Made by a program: the position numbers and the translations under genes. Below the pieces are notes generated by a model, which was not told where the DNA came from, did not search any database, and saw only the letters and a program-made list of their open reading frames with translations. Positions 1 through 10,682 of a stretch of 64,000 nt of DNA are shown here, in pieces. Position 1 is the stretch's first letter; each line of letters starts with the position of its first letter. The DNA is from Thinopyrum elongatum (taxonomy: Eukaryota; Streptophyta; Magnoliopsida; Poales; Poaceae): assembly GCA_011799875.1 (NCBI GenBank), contig CM022297.1:69204663-69268662 (forward strand). The letters run 5' to 3'.

Positions 1-884
1 TGCGGTCCACACAACGTTTAGACTCAGACAAGCTACGAGGTATCAACGTGTAGAGGTGCCAGTGGGCTGTTGTTGGCGATTTTGGAGTGGTAGTGTGGCA
101 GGCGTCAAGGGAGATCACCGTGGCGTCGTTGAAAGGATTGAGATGGACCTAGAGGGCGCGCGCGCGGGGGGGGGGGGGGGGGGGGGGGTGGTACAATTAC
201 AAATTTTAATTACTACTTAACAATTTAGGCAATTGTGTAGAATATGAAAGTGAGCCTAACAAATGCAAGGTGATACTATTTCTAGTAATATACTCAACAG
301 AAACTAGGAGGAGAAGCAATCACAACATGATATAGTAAGTAAAGACAAGGAGACAAGTAAACCACAAGCAAGGAGTTAGGGTTAACCGAAACTCTGTAGA
401 TGACCCGATGCTCACTTCCTTTGAGGGAAGCTAGTCACCGTTGGAGGGGAGGGTGTTATCACGAAGGCTCACACTTTTCTCCTTATGATATCACACGAAG
501 GCGATTCTCAAATGCTAGTGGTAGACCTTGATGTGGCCTCCAAACCTTCACAAACTTTTTGGGGGTAATCACAACAACCGATTCCTCTTCGAAGAATTCC
601 TACCGCCTACGAGTTTTCAACCTCCAAAAGTAACAAGAATAATGGGGGAAAGCTCAAGACTTGCTCAAATCGTCAAGAGAGGGAGAGGGAGTGGATCTAT
701 CACTTGGTCTCTCAAGAACTCCCTCAAATCTCTTCGGGATCTAAGATTGGGTGTGGGAGAGAGTGAGGGAGCACTTGTAGAGTGTAGTGGCCAACCCTCT
801 ACCAAAGTGGTAGAGTGGTATATATAACTCCCCCTCAAATAGAGCCGTTTAAGCCATTTCTTGGTAAGTTCCCGAACATCCGGG
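1..884. other. Unclassified repeat-like DNA, target of C1
   Basis: This is the DNA into which the Copia element C1 inserted. The 5 bases before C1 (880-884, CCGGG) would be its target duplication, but the partner copy lies outside the window. A 99-codon plus-strand frame at 528-827 and an 87-codon minus-strand frame have no recognisable domain. A TATATATAA-like stretch near 819-828 could be a promoter of an unrecognised transposon. I see no LTR or terminal inverted repeat. Most likely this is the interior or edge of another transposable element. Confidence 0.4.
156..188. repeat. (GC)n followed by a run of 23 G
   Basis: Five GC dinucleotides are followed by 23 consecutive G at 166-188. The tract could form a G-quadruplex. 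Homopolymers this long are also prone to length errors in sequencing and assembly, so the exact count should not be trusted. Confidence 0.9.
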
Positions 885-1084
885 TGTAGGGGAACGTTGC
901 ATGGAAAACAAAAAATTTCTACGCACACACAAGATATATCTATGGAGATGCATAGCTACGAGAGGGGGGAGAGCATCTACATACCCCTGTAGATCGCTAA
1001 GCGGAAGCGTTTATTAACGCGGTTGTTGTAGTCGTACACCTTCACAATCCGTCCCGATCAAGTACCGAACGTACGGCACCTCCG
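885..1084 (-). repeat. C1 3' LTR, piece 1 (distal end)
   Basis: This is the 3'-terminal 200 bases of the LTR in element orientation, ending in CGTTCCCCTACA. It runs directly into the target duplication CTCCG (1080-1084) of G1 and resumes at 10683. Joined across the break, the text is continuous, as expected for a nested insertion. Confidence 0.88.
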
Positions 1085-2492
1085 TGATACGTCTCCGTCG
1101 TATCTACTTTTTCTAACGCTTTTTCTCTTGTTTTGGACTCTAATTTGCACGATTTGAATGAAACTAACCCGGACTGACGCTTCAGCAGAACTACCATGGT
1201 GTTGTTTTTGTGCAGAAATAAAAGTTCTCGGATTGGAACGAAACTTCGCGAGGATTTTTTATATAATAAAAGAGAATTTCTGGAGCCAAGAACTACAGGA
1301 GGGGGCACCTGGGTGGGCACAACCCACCAGGGCGTGCCCCCCCTCCAGGCATGCCCAGGTGGGTTGTCCCCACCTGGTGGCCCCGCAGACTCCAACCCTG
1401 ATGCTATAAAGTCATATTTTCGGAGGAAAAAATCAGGAAGAAAGAATTAACGCGTTTCACGAGACGGAGCCACCGCCACCTCCTGTTCTTCATCGGGAGG
1501 CCAGATCTGGAGTCCGTTTGGGGCTCCGGAGAGGGGGATCTTCGATCTTCGTCATCACCAACCCTTCTTCATCGCCAATTCCATGATGCTCCCCACCGGG
1601 AGTGAGTAATTCAGTCGAAGGCTCGCTGGTCGGTGAGGAGTTGGATGAGATTCATCATGTAATCGAGTTAGTTTTGTTAGGGCTTGATCCCTAGTATCCA
1701 TTATGTTATGAGATTGATGTTGCTATGACTTTGCCATGCTTAATGCTTGTCACTTTGGGCCCGGGTGCCATGATTTCAGATCTGAACCGTTTATGTTATC
1801 ACCATTATATCTATGTTCTAGATCCGATCTTGCAAGTTATAGTCACCTACTATGTGTTATGATCCGGCAACCCTGGAGTGACAATAGTCGGGACACTTCT
1901 CGGTGATGACCGTAGTTTGAGGAGTTCATGTATTCACTATGTGTTAATGCTTTGTTCCAGTTCTCTATTAAAAGGAGGCCTTAATATCCCTTAGTTTTCA
2001 ATAGGGCCCCGCTGCCACGGGAGGGTAGGACAAAAGATGTCATGCAAGTTCTTTCCATAAGCACGTATGACAATTTACGGAATACATGCCTACATTATAT
2101 TTATGAACTGGAGCTAGTGCTGTATCGCCCTAGGTTATGACTGTTATATGATGAATATCATCCAACGAATTCACCGATCCAATGCCTACAAATTTCTCTC
2201 ATATTGTTCTTGCTAAGTTACCACTGCTATTGTTACTCTTGCACTTGCTACAAAATGTTTGCTATTACTGTTACCGTTACTATTGTCGTTGCTACTACTA
2301 TCAAAACTACCATACTACTTTGCTACTGATCACTTTGCTGCAGATAATTAATCTCCAGGTGTGGTTGAATTGACAACTCAGCTGCTAATACTTGCAAATA
2401 TTCTTTGGCTCCCCTTGTGTCGAATCAATAAATTTGGGTTGAATACTCTACCCTCAAAAACTGTTGCGATCTCCTATACTTGTGGGTTATCA
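1085..2492 (+). repeat. G1 5' LTR
   Basis: The LTR starts TGATACGTCTCC and ends GGGTTATCA. A TATA-like GCTATAAAG lies near 1402-1410, just downstream of a GC-rich self-complementary block (about 1301-1385). The first 22 bases contain the inverted repeat GATACG/CGTATC. Around 2218-2330 there is a degenerate run of TTACTRTTG-like triplet repeats. It differs from the 3' LTR by scattered substitutions and a few short indels, for example four bases missing near 1178. Confidence 0.92.
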
Positions 2493-2503
2493 AGACCTTT
2501 TTC

Positions 2504-2521
2504 TAGCGCCGTTGTTGGGGA
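2504..2521 (+). other. G1 primer binding site (tRNA-Asp type, degenerate)
   Basis: TAGCGCCGTTGTTGGGGA lies 11 bases after the LTR end. It differs at three positions from TGGCGCCGTTGCCGGGGA, the plant tRNA-Asp complement seen intact in G5. Confidence 0.8.
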
Positions 2522-2570
2522 GCATAGCTATATTTGTTGAGTCACTTGGGATTATGATCAAATTTTCACT

Positions 2571-5348
2571 ATGAAGAATCTGAAGGATGCTAAGACTAAG
2601 ATTTTTCCCTCTAAGACGAGGGGAGGTAAGGAACTGCTATCCAGCTCCGCTTTAGATTCACCTTCTATTATAAGTAGACTTGCAACACCACCACATGCTA
2701 TCAATTCTGATATGTCGCAAGTTATTGATGATGCTACTTCTGCTATGAATGCTACTCATGATGATGCTAGTACCTTGCTTGATGATAATGTGCCACCAGG
2801 TGAATTTCTTGATGAACAAATTGCTAGAGTAAGACAGAATAAGATTGTTGAAACTGATGAAGAGCTTGAAACTGAAAATCTTGAAACACCTATTACACCT
2901 AGTTCTCCTAGATATGAATTGCCAAAGGTACCGGAAGGTTATGTTATGGATGAGGAGACAACTAGAGACATTCTAGCTTGTAAGGATAGAGATGATCTGG
3001 AAAAATTATTATGCAAGTATAAAGAAAAGACTTTGAATGCTAGAATGAAATGTGATCCTAAGTTTGCTACTTCACCTGTCTTTGTTGATGATAAGGATTA
3101 TGAATTCTCTGTCGACCCAGAGTTGATTACTTTGGTTGAATCTGATCCTTTCCATGGTTATGAAACTGAAACTGTTGTGGCACATCTTACTAAGTTGAAT
3201 GACATAGCCACCCTATTTGCTCATGATGAGAAAATTCGCTACTATTATATTCTCAAATTATTTCCGTTCTCATTAAAGGGTGATGCTAAGACTTGGTATA
3301 ATACTCATGCTCCTGGTTGTGTGCGTAGTCCCCATGATATGATTTATTACTTCTCTGAAAAATATTTTCCTGCTCATAAGAAATAAGCTGCCTTACAGGA
3401 AATATTTAACTTTGCGCAAATTGAAGAAGAGAGTCTCCCACAAGCTTGGGGGAGGCTTCTCCAATTGCTTAATGCTTTGCCTGATCATCCTCTTAAGGAA
3501 AATGAAATACTTGATATCTTCTATAATGGACTAACCGATGCTTCTAGGGATTTCCTAGATAGTTGTGCTGGTTGTGTTTTCAGGGAGCGAACTATTGAAC
3601 AAGCTGAATAATTATTGAATAACATATTGAAAAGTTATGATGATTGAACTCTTCCCGAACCACCACTCAAACCTACTCCGAAGAAGAGGGGTATCTTATA
3701 TCTCAGTCCTGAAGATATGCAAGAGGCAAAGAAATCCATGAAGGAAAAATGTATTAAAGTAGAGGATGTTAAAAATTTACCACCTATCGAAGAAATACAT
3801 GGGCTTGAAACACCACCACCACCTAAGGTGGTAGAGGTAAATTCTTTACTAATGTTCGATGAAGGTGATATTCCTTATAATAAACATCCTAGTCAATGCC
3901 TTTATGAGTTTGATAATTACATTAGAAAGCAAGATCACTTCAATGCAAATGTTATGAAACAATTGAAATACAATTCTGATATGATTGCTCGCTTAAGTGA
4001 CTTGTTATTTAGAATCTCAAATGGTGTTAGAGGTGTGGGAAAACATGCCTCTATGGTTCAAACTCAATTAGAACAAGTTGCTAAATCTCAAAGAGAGTTG
4101 CTTGATGAAATGAATAATAATATCAATGATCATGCTGTTAGAGTAATGACTAGAGGAGGTAGAATGACTCAGGAACCACTTTATCCTGAGGGACACCCAA
4201 AAAGAATTGAACAAGACTCTCAAAGAGTTGACACTGATGTACCTAATCCTTCTAAAAAGAAAAAGAAGAAGAAAAATGATAGGACTTTGCATGCCTCTAG
4301 TGAACCTGAAGTTGAAAAACCTCCTGATAATGATAATGAAGTCTCTATCTCTGATGCTGAAACTCAATCTGGTAGTGAACACTCACCTTCTGATAATGAA
4401 AAAGACAATGATGAGGTTCATGAAGACACTCAAATAAATAATAAAGAACCAGATAATGATGTTGAGATAGAACCAGTAGTTGATCTTGATAACCCACAAC
4501 CCAAGAATAAAAGATATGATAAAAGAGACTTTGTTGCTAGAAAACATGGTAGGGAAAGAGAACCGTGGGTTCAAAAACCTATGCCCTTTCCACCTAAGTC
4601 AACCAAAAAGAAAGATGATGAAGAATTTGAACACTTTGCTGAAATGTCGAGGCCAGTCTTTTTGCGTACTCACTTGACTGATATCTTAAAAATGCCTCCT
4701 TATGCAAAGTACATGAAAGACATCATCACCAATAAGAGAAAAATACCGAAAGCTGAAATCTCCACCATGCTTGCTAATTATACTTTTAAGGATGAAGTAC
4801 CTAAAAAACTTGGAGATCCGAGAATACCAACTATACCTTGCTTCATCAAAAGAAATTATGTGAAAACTGCTTTATGTGATTTAGGAGCTGGTGTTAGTGT
4901 TATGCCTTTCTCTTTGTATAAAAGACTTGATTTGAATAAACTCACACCTACTAAAATATCTTTACAAATGGCTGATAAATCAACTGCCATACCTATCGGT
5001 ATTTGTGAGGATGTGCCCGTTGTAGTTGCTAATGTTACTATCTTAACTAACTTTGTTATACTTGAGATGCCCGAGGACGACAACATGTCGATTATCCTCG
5101 GTAGACCCTTCTTGAATACTGCAGGGGCTGTTATTGATTGCAATAAAAGCAAGGTCACTTTTCATATCAATGATAATGAACATACGGTGCACTTTCCGAA
5201 GAAACAATTCCAAGTGAATGGTATTAATGTTATTGAAAAATCTCCGACAATCACTATTGGAAGTTTTCAACTACCTCTACCTACTGCCAAAAAGAAATAC
5301 GAAATGCTTATTGTTGGGGACATCCATATCCCCATTGAGGTAACTTAG
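2571..5348 (+). pseudogene. G1 gag-protease polyprotein, three in-frame stops
   Basis: This is one reading frame of 926 codons from an ATG 50 bases after the primer site. Three stops interrupt it: TAA at 3384-3386, TAA at 3609-3611 and TGA at 3645-3647. Codons about 215-271 (YYYILKLFPFSLKGDAKTWY and following) have the look of the retrotransposon gag domain. After a basic, lysine-rich linker, a retropepsin-like domain follows, with CDLGAGVSVMP around codon 768 as the active-site loop and IILGRPFL around codon 840 as the second conserved loop. The frame ends just after the protease; no polymerase follows. No zinc knuckle was seen. Its role would be to make virus-like particles and process them, but the stops make this copy non-functional. 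G2 carries a homologue. Confidence 0.85.
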
Positions 5349-5559
5349 TGTTTTACGAAAGTTCTTCGGTTTCATGCTAATCGGAAGTGGTTGTTAATAA
5401 GACTTGATCAACCTTATTAATAAATCATTTTTGAGAGGTATGAAGTTGATGAATTCAGTGAGCACTACCTTCTGTCCCTACTTTTGTTTTCTGTTTTTAT
5501 TAGTTAAATAAAATAAAATGCCATGCCTTGCCTATTTTCTAAGTTTTCCGTGCAATAAA

Positions 5560-5895
5560 AAATTTGACCCAGAAATAAAAGTTCTCAGAATGCTCTGAAA
5601 ATTTAATACGATTTTTTTCTGAATATTTAAGAATTTTTGGTGCAAATAACATCAAAGGGAGGTGCTCCAGGTGGGCACAACCCACCTGGGAGCGCCAGCA
5701 CCCCCAGGCGCGCCCTGGTGGGTTGTGGTCCCCACGTGGGCCCCCTCACTTATCTCTTCATCCCACATCATCACCTACCTCCAGAAAAAAAATCATCATT
5801 GCTCTTTCTCTCATGTTCTTGCTCTCAAACCCGCGGATTTCGATCTCTTTTCTCGAAGCTCCGTTTCCGAAACTGTTTCGGGGGATTGTTGCTTG
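5560..5895 (+). promoter_or_regulatory. G1 internal LTR-like promoter block
   Basis: This stretch between the two frames resembles the U3 end of an LTR. It has the AGAAATAAAAGTTCTC motif also found in the G1 LTR (1211-1235), then a GC-rich self-complementary block (GGTGGGCACAACCCACC at 5669-5685, AGGCGCGCCCTGGTGGG at 5705-5721), then a pyrimidine-rich leader. It leads into a consensus splice donor at 5896. The same arrangement occurs on the minus strand in G2 (about 54520-54860). I infer that it drives a separate transcript for the second frame. No transcript evidence is available here. Confidence 0.55.
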
Positions 5896-6129
5896 GTATG
5901 TGCCTCCTCCATTGGTCCAATTAGTTTTTGCTTTAGTGGTTTATATTTAGAATAATTAGTTACTCTTGGTGCTGCTGTAGATGAGCTTGCATGTTAAATT
6001 CTTAGAGTTCTAAGTAGTTTGAATGCTTGATATGGCCTCTATGCATCCCTATGAGTAGTTGCTATCAATCTTGTGAAGTTTTGTTGAGAAAAATTTTGTG
6101 AACTAAAAATTTCAGAATTTTGTTCATAG
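5896..6129 (+). other. Predicted intron upstream of G1 second frame
   Basis: A donor TTG|GTATGTG at 5896 and an acceptor TTCATAG|G ending at 6129 enclose 234 AT-rich bases just before the ATG at 6137. G2 keeps the same donor context and has a TTTTCAG acceptor before its own start codon. A separately transcribed, spliced second frame is expected for env-position genes of Athila-like elements. The call is from sequence only. Confidence 0.5.
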
Positions 6130-6136
6130 GAAAAAG

Positions 6137-7156
6137 ATGAGTATCTTTAGGAAGTTTGCTTCCAAGAAGAACTCCAAGGGTGTTATTAGGGAGTCATCTG
6201 ACAGTGATCTCCGCACCCGGAGAATGGCGGAGGTACGTCCGTGCGAATGGCCGCATAACCCATTCATGGAAGGGGCCGGAATCCTTCAAGAGTTTGCACA
6301 ATATGCTGCTAATGCCGGCCTCACCGACTTCATCGCAGCTGAATGTGAACAGTAGCATCTCCTCACAAATTCCTTTGTGCAAAGTTTTAATTTCTTGAGT
6401 AGGAATAATCCTCCTGAGGTGCAGTTTAACTTATATGCTGAACCCCATCAGATACCACTTTCTGAGTTTTGTGACATTTGCATGATCCCTTCTGAGGGGG
6501 ATTTAGTAGAGCCTAGGCCCGCAGAGTTTGATGGTTTTTACCGCACTCTGACTGTGGGGCATGAGAGAGGGGTATCGGCTGTCATTGCCACTAGCTTACA
6601 CTTTCCGGCTGTGCATTATTTTGCTCTATTCATTGCGAAGTGTTCGCTTGCTAGAGAGAAGGCAGGTGCACTCAGTGCGCTTGACTTTGCTGTTTTACGT
6701 CGTGCACTTTACGGCGACGACACTTATAGCTTGGGAGCTATTGTGGCACGTCGCCTCCACATTAACAGATCCAAGGGTAAAATACATGGTGGCATTTATG
6801 CTACTCGCTTGGCAAGTCACTTTAACATTCAGATACGCCAGCATGATTATCCTTTACCCAAGGTTTATTTAGATCGCTCGGCTATGGCACACCACCAATT
6901 TATTGATGGCGAGAACACTACTAGTGATTTTCCTTATAACCTTGTTTTTAGTGAGGACACTCGTGATATTATTCTGTTGCCTGCACCTGCTTTGTTTGAA
7001 CCTATTGCCAGGGGCAGATACAGGATTATGCCTGAGGACATTGTCGCCTACCGGAACAACCTGGCTGCGGCACAGGCGGAGCCTCAGGAATGGGACCCTC
7101 AGGTGCCCGCTCCCCAGCACTTTAACATAGGACCCCATGGCTTCTTCGAGTGGTGA
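6137..7156 (+). pseudogene. G1 second frame (Athila-lineage ORF of unknown function), one stop
   Basis: This is a 340-codon frame broken only by a TAG at 6353-6355. Visible features are a basic N-terminus (KFASKKNSK), the motif VRPCEWP that is also found in G2, and a central conserved part (YSLGAIVARRLHINRSKGKI, then GGIYATRLASHF) around codons 195-235. The protein contains many aromatic residues and ends in FFEW. I see no membrane segment, so an envelope role is not supported. It resembles the poorly characterised plant transposon proteins of the Athila lineage, but the exact domain name cannot be confirmed. It sits where Athila elements carry their extra gene. G2 holds a homologue that diverges clearly but aligns along its length, so the frame was under selection in the family. 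Confidence 0.65.
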
Positions 7157-9250
7157 TTACCAAGTTAGGCCAAAAGCCTAAGCTTGGGGGAGTATGTATT
7201 TCCACCGACATTACTTTCATGTTCACACTTTTCATTCCAGTTGTCGGTGTCCACACTTTTTCATTGTATTATCCATGCTAGATTCATTTTCTCGCCTTCT
7301 TCTTGTGTGTTTAAAAAACTTTGAGAAAATACAAAAATATTTTCTGCTTCTTTTTTATTTTTCTTTCTAGTATAATTAGCTGTAGTGTTTAAAAAGAAAA
7401 CCCAAAAAGATATCCTTGTTCTTCTGTTGCTTGTTGGGAGCTCTCTCGTGTAAATAGTTTTTCTCGTTTTTGTTTTTCCTTTCTTAAATTTGCTTTCTTT
7501 CAGAAAACCAAAAACTCCAAAAATATTTCAGTGTGTTTCTCTGAATTTCTTTTTATTGAGTCATACCGAGGAGAAGACCACGATGAAAATGTTGAGTGGC
7601 TCTCATATGCATTGTTGTTGATCTAACAGAGAGCCCATATTACCTTGTTTTCTTCTTTTTGAATAAATCTTTGCAGATTCCAGCTTAGTCCACGACACTC
7701 TTGCACTATTATTATTTTCATATCGTTCGGTCATGCAAGTGAAAGGCAATAATGACGATATTTGATGAACTGGTTGTGGCAGAGAGAAACGGGTATGAAC
7801 TCAACTTGTTCTGTTTTTGTAAATATGTTTAACCTAGTATCCATGATTCAACTCAATATGATCAAACATGTTTGCAATGACCCTTAGAGATTATAGTTTC
7901 TCATGTCATGCTTAAGTAGCTAGGAGTGGATAATGTTTTATCTTGGATGTCAACATTGCGTTAAAATAATTGTGATGTAGTATGATGATATGGTATCCTC
8001 CTCTGAATGTTCGAGTGGCTTGACTTGGCACATGTTCATGCATGTAGTTGAATCAAAACCAACATAGCCTCTGTGATATTTATGTTCATGGTGTTCATAT
8101 CCTACTCATGCTAGTATCCAATGTTACTTATGCATAATGCATGTTCATGACCGTTTTCGCTCTCTAGCTGGCCGCTTCTCAACCTAATTGCTAGCCTTCG
8201 CCTGTACTAAGTGGGAATTCTGCTTGTGCATCAAAACCCTAAAACCCAAGTTATTCCAGATGAGTCCACCATACCTACCTGTATGTGGTATTACCCTGCC
8301 GTCCTAAGTAAATTTGCATGTGCCAACTCTAAAAACTTCAAATAAATATCCTTTTTTGTGTGCCTGGATTGTTCATAGAGCGACAGGAGGTAGTCAGTAT
8401 CTTCCATGCTAAGCAGGTTATTCTTACAATGAGTGTTTATTCACTCGTCCTTGCACGAGTGGGGCGGTAATAGGGATTCCCAGTCCCGAATTCAAATTGC
8501 AAATAATTAAACAAAACTCCCCCGGAATGTTGTTGGTATGGACGGCACCCGTTGTTTCGGACAAGCCGTGGAGTGTGATTGTTGGTGGAGGGGGAGTAAA
8601 CCTTTACTTTTATCGCTTGGGAACCGCCACTAATGTGTTTAGCATGGAAGATACCGATAACTAATGGTCGCGAAGTAAATAAGAAGGGTGCATTTCTCAA
8701 AATTTCATTTACCTCTATTTTAAAACTTGAGCTATGGCACCTCTGCAAATCACTGCTTCCCTCTGCGAAGGGACTATCTATTTACTTTTATGTTGTGTCA
8801 TCACCTTCTCAAATAAGCGCCAGAACCTGAGAGCACTATTGTCATCCTCATGCATTGTGTGTAGCTAATGTTGGGTGCATCATGACTGGATCTTTTCTAC
8901 CATGAATTACAATGTTTAGTCGCTGCTTGGACTTTGGAGGTGCTCTACATTTATGTTTTGCGGTCTCAGAAAGGGCTAGCGAGATACCACTATTGTCATA
9001 TTATATCATGGTTGCTTTGACAAAGTGTTGTTGTTTGAGATATCTTATTATTGCTCGCTAGTTGATTATGCCATTGTTATGAGTTAATATAATTTTTAAG
9101 AGTTATTGTCGACATAGTTAGTTATAATCTTTGCTGAAAACCTGGGTGCTACTTAAGCTTATTTATGTAAACAAGAGCAAAATAGTTCGTAAAAGTTTTT
9201 CTTTTTCACTTTCAGTTTATCAACTGAATTGCTTGAGGACAAGCAAAGGT
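7157..9250 (+). other. G1 3' non-coding domain
   Basis: This stretch has no credible gene. It opens with a polypurine-tract-like copy (7177-7193, CCTAAGCTTGGGGGAGT) only 20 bases after the second frame; G2 keeps the same motif at 53173-53185. The rest is AT-rich with weak short frames. A segment around 8160-8240 matches the part of G2 that follows the G3 insertion (52174 onward), which helped establish that G1 and G2 are the same family. Confidence 0.75.
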
Positions 9251-9266
9251 TTAAGCTTGGGGGAGT
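9251..9266 (+). other. G1 polypurine tract
   Basis: TTAAGCTTGGGGGAGT ends directly at the 3' LTR. This is where plus-strand DNA synthesis would be primed. Confidence 0.85.
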
Positions 9267-10677
9267 TGATACGTCTCCGTCGTATCTACTTTTCCTAACG
9301 CTTTTCCTCTTGTTTTGGACTCTAATTTGCACGATTTGAATGAAACTAACCCGGACTGACGCTGTTTTCAGCAGAACTACCATGGTGTTGTTTTTGTGCA
9401 GAAATAAAAGTTCTCGGATTGGAACGAAACTTCACGAGGATTTTTTATATAATAAAAGAGAATTTCTGGAGCCAAGAACTAGAGGAGGGGGCACCTGGGT
9501 GGGCACAACCCACCAGGGCGCGCCCCCCTCCAGGCGCGCCCAGGTGGGTTGTCCCCACCTGGTGGCCCCGCAGACTCCAACCCTGATGCTATAAAGTCAT
9601 ATTTTCGGAGGAAAAAATCAGGGAGAAAGAATTATCGCGTTTCACGAGACGGAGCCGCCGCCACCTCCTGTTCTTCATCGGGAGGCCAGATCTGGAGTCC
9701 GTTTGGGGCTCCAGAGAGGGGGATCTTTGATCTTCGTCATCATCAACCCTTCTCCATCGCAAATTCTATGATGCTCCCCACCGGGAGTGAGTAATTCCTT
9801 TGTAGGCTCGCTAGTCGGTGAGGAGTTGGATGAGATTCATCATGTAATCAAGTTAGTTTTGTTAGGGCTTGATCCCTAGTATCCATTATGTTATGAGATT
9901 GATGTTGCTATGACTTTGCCATGCTTAATGCTTGTCACTTTGGGCCCGGGTGCCATGATTTCAGATCTGAACCGTTTATGTTATCACCATTATATCTATG
10001 TTCTAGATCCAATCTTGCAAGTTATAGTCACCTACTATGTGTTATGATCCGGCAACCCCAGAGTGACAATAGTCGGGACACTTCCCGGTGATGACCGTAG
10101 TTTGAGGAGTTCATGTATTCACTATGTGTTAATGCTTTGTTCCGGTTCTCTATTAAAAGGAGGCCTTAATATCCCTTAGTTTCCAATAGGACCCCGCTGC
10201 CACGGGAGGGTAGGACAAAAGATGTCATGCAAGTTCTTTCCATAAGCACGTATGACAATTTACGGAATACATGCCTACATTATATTTATGAACTGGAGCT
10301 AGTGCTGTATCGCCCTAGGTTATGACTATTATATGATGAATATCATCCAACGAATTCACCGATCCAATGCCTACGAATTTCTCTCATATTGTTCTTGCTA
10401 AGTTACCACTGCTATTGTTACTCTTGCACTTGCTACAAAATCATTGCTATTACTGTTACCGTTACTATTGCCGTTGCTACTACTATAAAAACTACCATAC
10501 TACTTTGCTACTGATCACTTTGCTGCAGATAATTAATCTCCAGGTGTGGTTGAATTGACAACTCAGCTGCTAATACTTGCAAATATTCTTTGGCTCCCCT
10601 TGTGTCGAATCAATAAATTTGGGTTGAATACTCTACCCTCAAAAACTGTTGCGATCCCCTATACTTGTGGGTTATCA
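9267..10677 (+). repeat. G1 3' LTR
   Basis: Same start (TGATACGTCTCC) and end (GGGTTATCA) as the 5' LTR. It is followed by the target duplication CTCCG at 10678-10682 and then by C1 LTR sequence. Confidence 0.93.
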
Positions 10678-10682
10678 CTCCG

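Larger units (their letters stand above)
1085..10677 (+). mobile_element. G1: non-autonomous Gypsy-type (Athila-like) LTR retrotransposon, complete
   Basis: This is a full element of 9593 bp with two matching LTRs (1408 and 1411 bp), a tRNA-Asp-type primer site and a polypurine tract. A perfect 5-bp target duplication, CTCCG, lies at 1080-1084 and 10678-10682. Internally it has a gag-protease frame, an LTR-like promoter, a predicted intron and a second frame. No reverse transcriptase, RNase H or integrase motif is visible. LTR style suggests the WHAM/Sabrina/Athila assemblage of Triticeae; the exact family name is from memory. It belongs to the same family as G2. The few LTR differences suggest it inserted fairly recently. 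Confidence 0.92.

Noticed and set aside
2218..2330. Triplet microsatellite as a recent expansion
   Set aside because: The same degenerate run is found in the LTRs of G1 and G2, so it is an old part of the LTR.
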